Origin: Penium margaritaceum | Lineage: Eukaryota; Streptophyta; Zygnematophyceae; Desmidiales; Peniaceae | Reading direction: 5' to 3' | Assembly: GCA_023375785.1 (NCBI GenBank) | Contig: SZWC01000508.1 | Location: forward strand, 297,402-318,172 | Length of the DNA stretch: 20,771 nucleotides | Shown: in pieces, positions 1 to 8,392 of the stretch | How the letters are laid out: every line of letters begins with the position of its first letter | Position numbering within the stretch: position 1 is the stretch's first letter | The notes under the pieces: model-generated | Database searches by the model: none | What the model was told of the DNA's origin: nothing | What the model saw: the letters and a program-made list of their open reading frames with translations, nothing else | Program-made: the position numbers and the translations under genes

Positions 1-84
1 GTTAGCTAGATGAAAAGAAGTGACAGATATAACATGGCGAAGGAGTGATAGCTTTTGATTATGAGTGCAACACTAGTGTCTTAA

Positions 85-88
<4 letters not shown>
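1..88. other. Unique left flank, no gene seen
   Basis: Short AT-richer flank before the CA microsatellite. It matches none of the LTR or internal sequences elsewhere in the window, and I see no coding signal. It is probably the genomic sequence into which the outer retrotransposon inserted. Confidence 0.5.

Positions 89-118
<30 letters not shown>
89..118. repeat. (AC)15 dinucleotide microsatellite
   Basis: Fifteen perfect AC units ending one base before the left LTR terminus of outer element C. The opposite end of C is also followed by CA-rich simple repeat. The target was therefore probably a microsatellite, or the tract grew from the insertion junction. Alternating purine-pyrimidine sequence of this kind can adopt Z-DNA. 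Confidence 0.95.
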
Positions 119-119
<1 letters not shown>

Positions 120-121
<2 letters not shown>

Positions 122-244
122 TTGTGATTTGTGACGTTTCTGTCGACGTGTACAGTATACTGTGACCACTCGGCCGTGTCCATGCTCGTACACATCCCTG
201 ATGCGGACCCATGTGGCACCGAGGCGTCGTCTGGTGGTGGACTA
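120..244 (+). repeat. Outer element C, 5' LTR left fragment
   Basis: Aligns with the start of the outer 3' LTR (19922-20046): both begin TGTTG, share GTGACGTTTCTGTC and TGTGACCACTCGGCCGTGTC, and reach TCTGGTGGTGGA. The last three bases are CTA here against ATA in the 3' LTR. The match stops where the inner element's TGTTGG terminus begins at 245. Confidence 0.88.
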
Positions 245-1058
245 TGTTGGTTTTTGCGCATCTCTCATTGTGCTCTGTTGTGTCCTCCTGGCTTGTGTAC
301 ATCGGCGTGCAGATGACTGACGGCGAGACTCGACGCTGATGGTGTGTCGTCCCGTCCAGCCGACGCACGCTGAGGTCTTCTCGCACTTCGCTGGAGCCTC
401 CTCTCTCCGGCGACGTGCTCAGCTCCATCGACAGGCCTCCTCGGCGGTCGTGCTGCCGGCGGTCACTGTCACCGCAGTTGCTGTCTGCATGCGCCCACCG
501 CGTCCCATTGCGTCTACATCGTCATGCTCTGCCTAGGGTCCTTGTTGCATGTTGCATCGCCCTGTTCAGCATCATGGACCATCGTAGGCACTGCCTGGGT
601 TCGGGTAGCCATAACTCCTTGCTACTATTTTCCTAGCTGATTCTGACCGCACGACTGCGTTCGCATTGTTGGTATTATGGTAAGGTCCAATTTTCAGGCA
701 AAACGGACGACGCCCGGGTTTTGGGCTGTCGGGCGTCTGGCAGGGCTCTCGGAGAAAACCCTGCCTGCCAGAAAATAGGTGTAGCACTGTTTTCTGATTG
801 GCTGGTTAGCTGAGTAACAACTTTTACACTAGTGGGGGGGGGGCCTAGAACTTGGAGGGGTCTCCCATTGTTGCTCATTCTTCATTCCTAACTAGTTACT
901 TTCAGTTTTCAGCTACTTTTGTGGCGCTAACTCTGGCGCGCGCGTTTCTGAGTATCAAACCCAGAGCTTCTAGACTTAGACTCTAGAGCAGCAGACTGAG
1001 GGGGCAGCTGACTTAAGCAACGAGCGTGGAAGCCCGCACGCTACATCAACATTTTCTA
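245..1058 (+). repeat. Inner-family LTR1
   Basis: Aligns throughout with LTR2 (8393-9231), from TGTTGGTTTTTGCGCATCTC to the TTTTC(T/C)A end. About 8 percent of bases differ over the first 300 bp by my count, mostly C/T and G/A transitions. It lacks 28 bp present near the ends of LTR2 and LTR3 (after CATCAACA). The terminal CA is TA here, compatible with C-to-T decay. It carries a G10 run at 834-843. I see no convincing TATA box. Confidence 0.88.
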
Positions 1059-1061
1059 GCT

Positions 1062-1074
1062 TGGTATTAGAGCC
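1062..1074 (+). promoter_or_regulatory. Primer-binding site, element A
   Basis: TGGTATTAGAGCC lies three bases after the LTR1 end. It differs by one base from the canonical TGGTATCAGAGC, which pairs with the 3' end of plant initiator tRNA-Met and primes minus-strand cDNA. Confidence 0.85.
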
Positions 1075-1149
1075 AGAGCGTAGCAGTAGCAGCAGAAGAC
1101 TGGCGAACAGGTGCCAGACAACGCCGGCGGACCCCCATACGCGCCAGTG

Positions 1150-1270
1150 CAGGGGAAATGCTACGGATTTTTTCCGGCAGCATTGACCCGCCTGGTGGCG
1201 GCGACAGATTTTTTCCCACGGCCACTGGGCCAGGGGAAATGCTGCCGACATTTTTTCGGCAGCACTGACC
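1150..1270 (+). other. Duplicated leader hairpins, element A
   Basis: Two copies of a unit beginning CAGGGGAAATGCT are spaced 81 bp apart (1150 and 1231). Each folds around a T-rich loop. The second has a perfect 9-bp stem, TGCTGCCGA (1240-1248) with TCGGCAGCA (1256-1264). The first pairs ATGCT with AGCAT and CGGA with TCCG across a small internal loop. Element B has the same pair. The position just downstream of the PBS is where retroelement packaging or dimerisation signals often lie; that role is inference. Confidence 0.6.
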
Positions 1271-1359
1271 CCCACTCGTGACGCGAGGAGGTGAGCGGCA
1301 GGCGGCGTCTGACATCTGCGGGCGATGACACAAGCTGCAACGTCACCCAGGTGCAGTGA

Positions 1360-2160
1360 CTGGCACCAGCGGCAGCCGCAGGCAACAGCAACGAGCAGCC
1401 GCAACAGCAGCCAACAGCAGCTGCGTGCAGCAACAGTAGCAAGTAGAAGCAGTTGCTCGCAGTAGCCCGCAGCAGCAGCAGCTCGCAGCAGCAGTAGTAG
1501 CAGCGCGCAGCAGCAGCTCGCAACAGCGACCCGCAGCGGCAGCAAGTAGCAATCGTAGCTCGAAGCAGCTGCATTAGCGAGCAACAGCAGCAGCGAGCTG
1601 CAGCAGCTGCTACAGCGAGCTGCAACAGCAGCCAGCTGTAGCAGCAACTGCAGCGAGCAGCGGCTGGCAGCTGCCAGCCACGTCTGCTACTGCTCGCTGC
1701 TCGCAACAAGCAAGTTGCGAGCAGCAGCCCGCTGCTGCCAGCGAGTAGCAGCTCGCTGCTGCCAAGCGAGCAGCAGCCCGCTGCTCGCAGCAGACAGCGG
1801 GCTGCTGCCCGCTGTAACAGAAGAAAAAAGAACGAAAAAAGCCCCCCACTTGCTGTAGCAAGTGGGGAGCTTTTTGAAACAAAAAAAGTCCCCCAACCCC
1901 GCAGCTTGCTGCAGCAGCCCGTAGCAGCAGCGAGTAGTTGCTGTAGTGTTCAGCAGTTGTAGCAGCGCGCAGCAGCAGCAGCGAGGTGTAGTAGCCACAG
2001 CAGCTATAGTAGCTCGCAGCAATAACAGCTGCAGCTGCAACTGCAGCAGCAGTAGCAATAGCAGCAGCAGCAATAGTAGCAGCAAACAGTAGCAGTAGCG
2101 GCACCAATAGCAGTAACAGCAGCAGCAGTTGCAGCGACGGCCTCAACAACCGCCGTTGTA
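1360..2160 (+). repeat. CAG-rich untranslated leader of element A
   Basis: About 800 bp of imperfect CAG/GCA triplets interrupted by TAG, CAA and CGC, lying between the PBS and gag. All three forward frames contain frequent stops, so I read it as non-coding leader. The long Leu/Ala/Cys-rich frames on the minus strand here are products of the triplet composition. It includes a perfect 10-bp stem at 1844-1867 (CCCCACTTGC with GCAAGTGGGG, four-base loop) that element B lacks. Confidence 0.8.
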
Positions 2161-2215
2161 GACGTCAGCTCCCCTCTGCTGACATCATTACAACGCTACT
2201 GTAGACTTCATCAAT

Positions 2216-2340
2216 GAAAAAGGGGGAGGAGAAAGGAAAGGGGGAAGACCAATGGGGTGGGCAGAATCCCCACCGCCCCAAGCCACTGCTGATATCAGCA
2301 ACACAAAGAAAAAAAAAAGAAACACAAGGGACATCAAGCC
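2216..2340 (+). other. Conserved purine-rich block before gag, element A
   Basis: Non-repetitive segment between the CAG leader and the gag start, closely matched in element B (about 10390-10531). It contains an A/G-rich run, a GGGGTGGG...CCCCACCGCCCC inverted repeat, the 12-bp palindrome GCTGATATCAGC (2288-2299; partly kept in B) and A-rich sequence before the ATG. Conservation between copies while the flanking CAG tracts vary suggests a 5' UTR function, for example start-codon context or packaging (inference). Confidence 0.5.
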
Positions 2341-4250
2341 ATGGCCGGTAGCCCAGGCGAGGAGGGGTCCTCCTCTGTTGGGGGGACCCCTACCCCCCCT
2401 TTTCTGCAACGGCTACAGCAGCAGCAGCAGCAGTAGCAGTAGCTACCGCCGCCGTCGCCGCCATCGCAGCAGCAACACCAGCAGCAACAGCAGCAGCAGC
2501 AACAACAGCAGCAGCCACCGCCGCCGCCGTCGCACTAGCAGCAGCAGTAGCAATAGCAGCAGCAGCAGTAGTAGCACCAGCAGAAGCTGCTACAGCAGCA
2601 ACAACAACAGCTACAGCAACAACAGCAACATCAGTAGCAGAAGGAGCAGTAGCAGCACTAGTAGCAGTAGCAGCACCAGCACACTAGTGTCGTTGGCGGC
2701 AACCCTGATCCCCTTATCGCCCTTCAGCAACAACTCGCCGCCTTGACACAGCAGCTGGCAGCACTGCAGCTAGTAGCCTCCCAGACTGCCACCAGTGCGC
2801 CACCGCCAATCGTCCCTCCGGGGCACGCCAGCCCAGCTGTGTCTGCTGCCACATACTACCTGGCATAGCAGCAGACTCAGCGCCAGCGACAGACAGTGTC
2901 ATTCGTCCTTGGCCCCACTCTGGGCGCCGGCCTTAGGCAGAAGGACTTTGAGACACTGCTGCGGCCGCTTCAGGCCGGCGAGCAGTTCCGGAGCTGGGAG
3001 CTCTGCTTCCGGATCTGGGCGCAAGGTGAGGGCCTGTGGGCATAGTACACCCTCCCTTACGACTCCACCCAGGCCGACCAGCTGTATGACGCTAGTCGCG
3101 CTGTCCGTGCCCTCGTCCTAGTCGCCCCTCCAGCTTCCCGCTTGGCCCTAGAGCCTTTCCTCGGCGACTTCACCTCCGGCGACATCCCAGGCCCTGCATC
3201 CGCATGGCACGTCTTCACTAGGCCCCATGGCCTGTCGAGCAACGCTGAGATCAGCCGTTTACTCCAAGAGTTTAACTCCCTGCACATGGGGGAGACCGAG
3301 ACAGTTGCTGTCTACTGGCAGCGGGCGGAGGACATCCTTTGTCGTCTCTGCAGATCAGCTCCACCTCCTCTGTCCGCGCTCCCCACCATCAAGCGCGGCA
3401 CCACCAGCGCGTACGCAGACGTCTTCGTACACTACCCCCAGGACGTCCTCTCCACCATGGCAGTCCTGGGCACCCTTATGCTCTAGGCATACGAGCTCTT
3501 CCTACGCATTGAGGAAGCTCGCCAGGAGTCCGAGCTCCATCGCACGGAGGCTCTTGCATCACCAGCCGTTGCCTACCCTGCCGTTGCCTCCGTGGCCGTC
3601 GCCTCCCCCACCGCAGCTACCTCATCGCCTTTGGGGAAGAAGAAGTAAAGCCGGAACAAGAAAGGCAAGGGTCCACCACAACAGCAGCGGCAGCAGTCGG
3701 CGACCGGGTCTAGCAGTGGTGGCTCGGTCTGCCACAACTGTGGCCGGCCCGGGCACGGGTGGTACACGTGCACTCTCCCTACGGATGAGGCGTGCGTCAT
3801 CGCCACCATGCATCGCCAGCGGGAGCGCCGTCTCGCCTCTGCCGCTGTCGTTGTTGCTGGCCCTGACACGCCTACATTGTCCAGTAGCTCTACCACTCCG
3901 ATAGCTCCGCCTGTCCCGCCGACACCGGCGCCGCAGCCGTACTACCCGCAGTAATACTTCCCACAGCCGTCGGCGCCTCTGCTTCCTTCACCGGCTCAGT
4001 CCTCCTACTACCCGGGCTCTGGCACTGTCACTCCCCACTCCGTCTACACTCTTGGGCCGACCTCCCGTGAGTGCCAGCTGGAGCAGTTCATCGCGCTCCA
4101 GCTTGGCCTGCCTCGTCCTCCTCCCAAGGGAAGTGCGAGTTGCGTGACCTCCTGCCCTCCTTCCCAGCCCTGCATGACTGAGACTGAGCTGCGGTCGTGT
4201 CCCATTTCTTCGTCTGTCTCGTCGTCTCCTGTGGTCTCTTCCACCCCCTC
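2341..4250 (+). pseudogene. gag: Element A gag (polyQ Gag with CCHC zinc knuckle), degenerate
   Basis: Nucleocapsid/capsid precursor of a copia element. The start at 2341 is chosen because the ATG has a strong context (CCATGG) and opens a segment conserved in element B (MAGSPGEEGSSSVGGTPTPP). A CAG-encoded polyglutamine tract follows, then the capsid-like region (KDFET, SWELCFRIWAQGEG, FNSLHMGETETV), a Lys-rich patch, an intact C-X2-C-X4-H-X4-C knuckle at 3730-3771, and a Pro/Ser spacer. There are twelve in-frame TAGs within 2434-2670, plus TAG at 2866, 3043 and 3484 and TAA at 3646 and 3952. A one-base deletion near 4250-4255, seen against element B, moves the reading frame into pol. It is not translatable as one protein under the standard code. 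Confidence 0.85.
2416..2685 (+). repeat. CAG/CAA/TAG polyglutamine tract in gag A
   Basis: In the gag frame this reads Gln with Pro, Leu and His interruptions and twelve TAG codons. There is no TAA or TGA in the tract. Length and interruption pattern differ from the matching tract in element B, as expected for a slippage-prone triplet repeat. Confidence 0.85.
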
Positions 4251-4253
4251 CTC

Positions 4254-5414
4254 GACGACATTGCATGGCTTGACGATTGGCAGTCTCATTTTGGGCCTCC
4301 TTCCACCGCGTCCGCGTCCCTCGCTTGCTGCCATGTGACCGTTAGCAATATTGCGACCCCTGTCTAGGACCCTGCTGACACCTGGATCATCGACTCTGGG
4401 GCCACGCATCACATGACGGCCTCTCGTGAGGCCTTCAGTATGCTCAGTCGTGTAGGCTATGTCTCTGGTGTCCGCACGGGTTCCAGACATGTGTTGCCTG
4501 CTCGTGGTGTTGGCGTCGTTCGTTTTCGTGGTCCTGCCGGTGACGTCTTTCTGACCGATGTACTCTTCGTCCCTGGTCTCGAGCTCAGCCTCTTGTCCGT
4601 GACTGCCCTTGATCGCATGAGCATGGACGTTGCACACTCGCGTGGTGTCGGCACTGTGTCGTTGCGTCGGTCTGGTCTTGTCGTACTGCACGCCACCGCC
4701 CGTGGCTACGTGTGGCATGCTCCTCGTCTCTCTTCTCATCCCGTCTCCTCCCCGTCGGCCGCCACAGGCCATGTGTTCGTCACCAATACGCTTTCTCCTC
4801 AGCACACCCGCCTCCTGCACCGCTGCCTTTGCCACGTCCACTCTGCCGTCGTAGAGAGCATGCTCAGCACCCAGCCGGCCAATAGTCTTGACCTGGAGAC
4901 TTTCCCTCTCCCGTGCCCCACTGACTGCATTGACTGCGCTTAGGGGAAGATGCACCGGTCCACATACCCCTTGTCTTCCTCCCGTGCGTCCGCCCCTCTC
5001 GACCTTGTCCACTCGGACGTCATGGGCCCTCTCCCCACCGAGTCCGTCAATGAGCATGGCCGCTATGTCCTCACCCTTACGGACGACTACTCTCGCTATC
5101 GCTGGGTCTTCTGCCTCCGGCAGAAAAGCGATGTCGCCCGAATCATTCAGGACTTGCTTGTCCTCGCGGAGCGAGAGTGTGGCCGATCTCTTTGCCGCTT
5201 TTGCTATGATTGCGGTGGAGAGTACATGGATGAGGCCACGACCTTTCTCGCCTCCCGCGGGATCCACCATGAGACGTCAGCACCCTACACACCCGGCGAG
5301 AACGGCGTCTCCGAACGGTGGAACCGTACCATGGCCGACGTCGTCCGCACCATGCGGGTCGAATCCGGTCTCTCCGATGGCTTCTATTTTGAAGCCATGG
5401 CCTACATGGCCTGA
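4254..5414 (+). pseudogene. pol: Element A pol, protease and integrase part
   Basis: Frame-3 continuation of the polyprotein. The aspartic protease has DSGATHHMT (D at 4392-4394) and LTDVLFVPGLELSLLSV. Next comes the pre-integrase zinc motif, with HRCLCH and CIDC near 4830-4940, then the integrase core with all three catalytic acids: D 5016-5018 (HSDVMGP), D 5208-5210 (YDCGGEY) and E 5313-5315 (GVSER). Three stops break it: TAG 4365 (CAG in element B), TAG 4941 (CAG in element C) and TGA 5412. The frame is otherwise open and continues into the downstream ORF. The integrase would join cDNA to the genome; here it can only be a remnant or need readthrough. Confidence 0.88.
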
Positions 5415-5519
5415 GTCTGGAAACGGATTCCCCACGGTCCCCTTCCCCGCCAGTCCACGCCATACCAGCACTGGTGCGCTCGGCGCGCTGACCTCTGCCC
5501 GGCTCGTGTCTGGGGCTGC

Positions 5520-8285
5520 GTGGCCGTTGTGTGGCTGCCTGCCTCACAGCATGGCGGCAAGCTCGCCCTACGCGGACGCCCCTGCACCTTCCTCGGTGTG
5601 TCTCGTCAGTCCAAAGCCTGGCGCTTCTGGGACCCATCCCGACACTGCATCGTCAAGTGCCGCGATGCCCTCTTCTTCGAGGACCTGTTTCCTAGTGACC
5701 TAATTTGCTCCGGCTTGTTCGTGTCCCTCCCGTCGCGTGGGGGAGTGGTGAGTCCGTCCTCCGTCCTGTCGCTTCCGGCTGACACATCACTTTGTCCCTC
5801 TAAGCCGACAGCCCCTGTCGTGTCCTCTGCCCCCCCCGGGCCAACAGTCCCAGTCGCGTCCGCTCGTCCCTCCGGGCCGGCAGCCCTTGTCGCTTCCGAT
5901 GGCCCCTCCGGGCCGACAACCCCAGTCGCGTCCACCGGCCCCTCTAGGCCTGCAACTCCTGTCGCGTCGGGTGGCCCCTCCGTACCAGCTGCCCCAGTCG
6001 CGTCCGCTGGCCCCTCCGAGCTAGCTGCCCCCGTCGTGTCCGTTGGCCCCTCCGAACCAGCTGCCCCAGTCGCGTCCGCTGGCCCCACCGGGCCGGTAGC
6101 CCCAGTCGCTTCCGATGGCTCCTCCGAGCTGACAACCCCAGTCACGTCCAACGGCCCCTTTGGGCCTGCAGCTCCTGTCGCGTTCGCTGGCCCCTCCGGA
6201 CCAGCTGCCCTAGTCGCGTCCGCTGGCCCCTCCGAGCCGACAGCCCCAGTCGCGTCCACTGGCCCCTCTGGGCCTGCAGCTCGTGTCGCATCCGCTAGCC
6301 CCTCTGGACCAGCTGCCCCAGTCGCGTCTGTTGGCACCCTGGGGCCAGTAGCCCCGTCCGCTTCCGTTGGCCTGTCGGACTCAGTGTCGTCTCCTGCCCG
6401 ACCGTACTACCCACGTGGCCCAGGCGGCAGCCTCCGACCTCGGCCGACAGTGAGCACGCAGACCGTCGCACCGCATCCCCTGGCGCCTGGACCACCTGTG
6501 GCTCCACGTGCCTCCTCCACTCCCACGGTCGTGAGTGGGGACCTTGGCACAAAGGCTCTCGGCCTGACCACTTCGGTGATCATCGCACACCTTCACTCGG
6601 GCTCTGCATTGGGCTACGCCATGTTTCATCACGAGCATCGGCATGCTGTTGTGGCTGCACTCGCCCGCATCCCACCTGGAGCTCGTGATGCACACTCCCT
6701 GTTAGTCTGGTCCACAGCATGCCCTGAGGACCCAGCCACCCTACGTGAGGCTCGAGCCTCTCCTGAGGCCACACATTGGGATGCTGCCTCCGCCGAGGAG
6801 CTCGTTGCTATCCGGCAGCACCACGTGTATGACCTCGTTGACCTCCCTCCAGGTCGGAAGTCCATTGGTGCCAAGTGGGTCTTTCGGCGCAAGTGGATGC
6901 CTGACGGGTCCTTGGACAAGTACAAGGCCCGCCTCACAGCAAAGGGGTTTGCTCAGGTCCATGGGATGGATTACGACCAGATCTTTGCCCCAGTCGGTCG
7001 GTTCTCCACTAGCCGCGCGCTCTTCAGCCCGGTTGCCCAGCATGGGTGCGAGCTGCATCATATGGACGTGAGCAACGCATTCCTCCATGGCTCACTGGAG
7101 GGTGAGGAGCTCTACATGGTGCAACCCCCAGGCTTCGATGATGGCATGAGGAGAGTTTGGCGGCTGCGGAAGGCCCTCTATAGCCCGAAGCAGTCGCCTC
7201 GGTGCTGGAACCGGGAGATCAGCAGCACGCTTCTCCGTGGCGGCCTCCAGCACAGCACCGTTGACCCCGCACTATTCCTCAGCCCGCGAGGTCAGACCTT
7301 CACCGTAGTTCTGGACTACGTCAACGATCTCCTCATTGCGTCGCCAGACACGGCCACCATCCTGGGTGTCAAGGACCTGCTGCACGCCGCCTACCAGATG
7401 AAGGATCTCGAGTCTGCCCAAGTCTTCCTGGGCATGGAGCTCGAGCATAATCGCTCCCAGGGCATCTTGCACGTCCACCAGGCTGCCTATGTGCAGACCC
7501 TGTCCACTCGCTTCACCGAGGACCTGCCCCTCGTACCTAGTGCATCTTCACCCATGTCACCCGATGGCCAGGTGAAGCTGAAGAGTCCTGACCTAGCTGT
7601 TGTGGGGGAGCCAGTTGATGTGACCACGTATCTGCGGGTCATCGGGTCACTGATGTTCCTGGCAATGGCCACGCGTCCAGACATTGCGTTCGCCGTCAAC
7701 CTCCTAGCCCAGTTCTCTCAGGAGCCGGGTCACCTCCACTTCAAGGCCGCGATCCGAGTGTTGCGTTATGTCGTCTCGACCCCTCGGCAAGGTCTCATGT
7801 TCCGCCGCCAGCCGTCCGTCGTCGCAGTGGGCTACACCGACAGTGATTGGGCCGGCAGTCCAGACGGTAAGAGTCGCACCGGCTCGATCTTTCTGATCGG
7901 CGGTACAGTTGTGTCCTTGTGCAGTGGCAAGCAGGGGTGCATTGCACGTAGTAATGCTAAGGCTGAGAACGTGGCCCTTGGCTCAGGCACGTGTGAGAGT
8001 GTGTGGTTGTGTCGTCTGTTGTCCGAGTTGCGTCAGTCTGTCGCATCCATCACCTTGCATTGTGACAATGAGAGTGCCATGGCCATCGCCGACAATGACA
8101 GTGTGAATCTCACACACACAAAGCACATCAATGTTGAGTATCACTATGTGCATTTGTTGTTGCATGACGGCAGCATAAGCATTGTATGGGTTGAGATAGC
8201 ACGACAGCTGACTGACTTCCTGACCAAGGCACTGAAGCGGGATTCGTTCAAGAAGGCTGTGAGTTCAGTCGGCTTGCGTCCGTGA
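5520..8285 (+). CDS. pol: Element A pol, integrase C-terminus, reverse transcriptase and RNase H (921 codons)
   Basis: Longest open frame in the window. It is open from 5415, so the Met at 5520 is internal to the ancestral polyprotein and probably not a true start. Order: integrase C-terminal part (FLGVSRQSKAWRFWDP, about residues 25-55), Pro/Ala-rich linker with a 12-residue tandem repeat (about residues 94-282), RVT_2-type reverse transcriptase (VDLPPGRKSIGAKWVFRRK, MDVSNAFLHGSL, LRKALYSPKQSPRCW) and RNase H (YTDSDWAGSPDGKSRTG, HCDNESAMAI, DFLTKAL). The RT catalytic YVDD box reads YVND (7317-7328), one G-to-A step from Asp, which should abolish polymerase activity. It ends at TGA 8283-8285, about 100 bp before LTR2. 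Family assignment is certain; activity is unlikely. Confidence 0.88.
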   Translation: MAVVWLPASQHGGKLALRGRPCTFLGVSRQSKAWRFWDPSRHCIVKCRDALFFEDLFPSDLICSGLFVSLPSRGGVVSPSSVLSLPADTSLCPSKPTAPVVSSAPPGPTVPVASARPSGPAALVASDGPSGPTTPVASTGPSRPATPVASGGPSVPAAPVASAGPSELAAPVVSVGPSEPAAPVASAGPTGPVAPVASDGSSELTTPVTSNGPFGPAAPVAFAGPSGPAALVASAGPSEPTAPVASTGPSGPAARVASASPSGPAAPVASVGTLGPVAPSASVGLSDSVSSPARPYYPRGPGGSLRPRPTVSTQTVAPHPLAPGPPVAPRASSTPTVVSGDLGTKALGLTTSVIIAHLHSGSALGYAMFHHEHRHAVVAALARIPPGARDAHSLLVWSTACPEDPATLREARASPEATHWDAASAEELVAIRQHHVYDLVDLPPGRKSIGAKWVFRRKWMPDGSLDKYKARLTAKGFAQVHGMDYDQIFAPVGRFSTSRALFSPVAQHGCELHHMDVSNAFLHGSLEGEELYMVQPPGFDDGMRRVWRLRKALYSPKQSPRCWNREISSTLLRGGLQHSTVDPALFLSPRGQTFTVVLDYVNDLLIASPDTATILGVKDLLHAAYQMKDLESAQVFLGMELEHNRSQGILHVHQAAYVQTLSTRFTEDLPLVPSASSPMSPDGQVKLKSPDLAVVGEPVDVTTYLRVIGSLMFLAMATRPDIAFAVNLLAQFSQEPGHLHFKAAIRVLRYVVSTPRQGLMFRRQPSVVAVGYTDSDWAGSPDGKSRTGSIFLIGGTVVSLCSGKQGCIARSNAKAENVALGSGTCESVWLCRLLSELRQSVASITLHCDNESAMAIADNDSVNLTHTKHINVEYHYVHLLLHDGSISIVWVEIARQLTDFLTKALKRDSFKKAVSSVGLRP
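5799..6365 (+). repeat. 36-bp minisatellite coding a 12-residue Pro/Ala repeat
   Basis: Nearly 16 tandem units of 36 bp in the pol frame, consensus close to (A/D/T)GPSGPAAPVAS. They lie between integrase and reverse transcriptase. Every unit keeps the frame despite substitutions. Element C has a Ser/Pro/Thr-rich linker at the same place without this periodicity. Confidence 0.9.
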
Positions 8286-8324
8286 GTTGCCCTCTTTGTC
8301 TCTGCATGCGTCTCTGTGTGCCCT

Positions 8325-8392
8325 GGGGGAGTCTAGATGTTGACCGTGTCCCTGCCCGCCCATGTGCACTACGCCTATGAGTCATGGGGGAG
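8325..8392 (+). promoter_or_regulatory. Duplicated polypurine tract, element A
   Basis: GGGGGAG occurs at 8386-8392, directly before the TGTTGG of LTR2, where plus-strand DNA synthesis should start. An identical GGGGGAG lies at 8325-8331, also preceded by T and followed by T. Element C has the same tract once, at 19915-19921. Confidence 0.75.

Noticed and set aside
131..536. Small plus-strand frames in the first 540 bp
   Set aside because: They cross the junction between outer and inner LTR sequence and are not preserved in the other LTR copies.
1822..1890. Rho-independent terminator on the minus strand
   Set aside because: A stem plus T-rich run is present, but the surroundings are a eukaryotic retroelement leader. 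The resemblance is coincidental.
976..2149. Long Leu/Ala/Cys-rich open frames on the minus strand (up to 223 codons)
   Set aside because: They are the antisense of CAG/GCA triplet tracts. The residues simply reflect CTG/TGC/GCT triplets, and they are not conserved between A and B.
3227..3904. 225-codon plus-strand frame over gag
   Set aside because: It is an alternative frame of element A gag. The conserved capsid motifs and zinc knuckle are in frame 1.
4044..5270. 408-codon minus-strand open frame
   Set aside because: It lies wholly opposite the recognisable gag/protease/integrase coding strand. It is a GC-rich shadow with no domain I recognise.
5606..6337. Minus-strand frame with collagen-like GPEG repeats
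   Set aside because: It is the antisense of the 36-bp minisatellite in pol. Periodicity alone makes it look protein-like.
5799..6365. CRISPR-like array of regular repeats
   Set aside because: Units are contiguous with no unique spacers, are in frame within pol, and the context is a eukaryotic retrotransposon.
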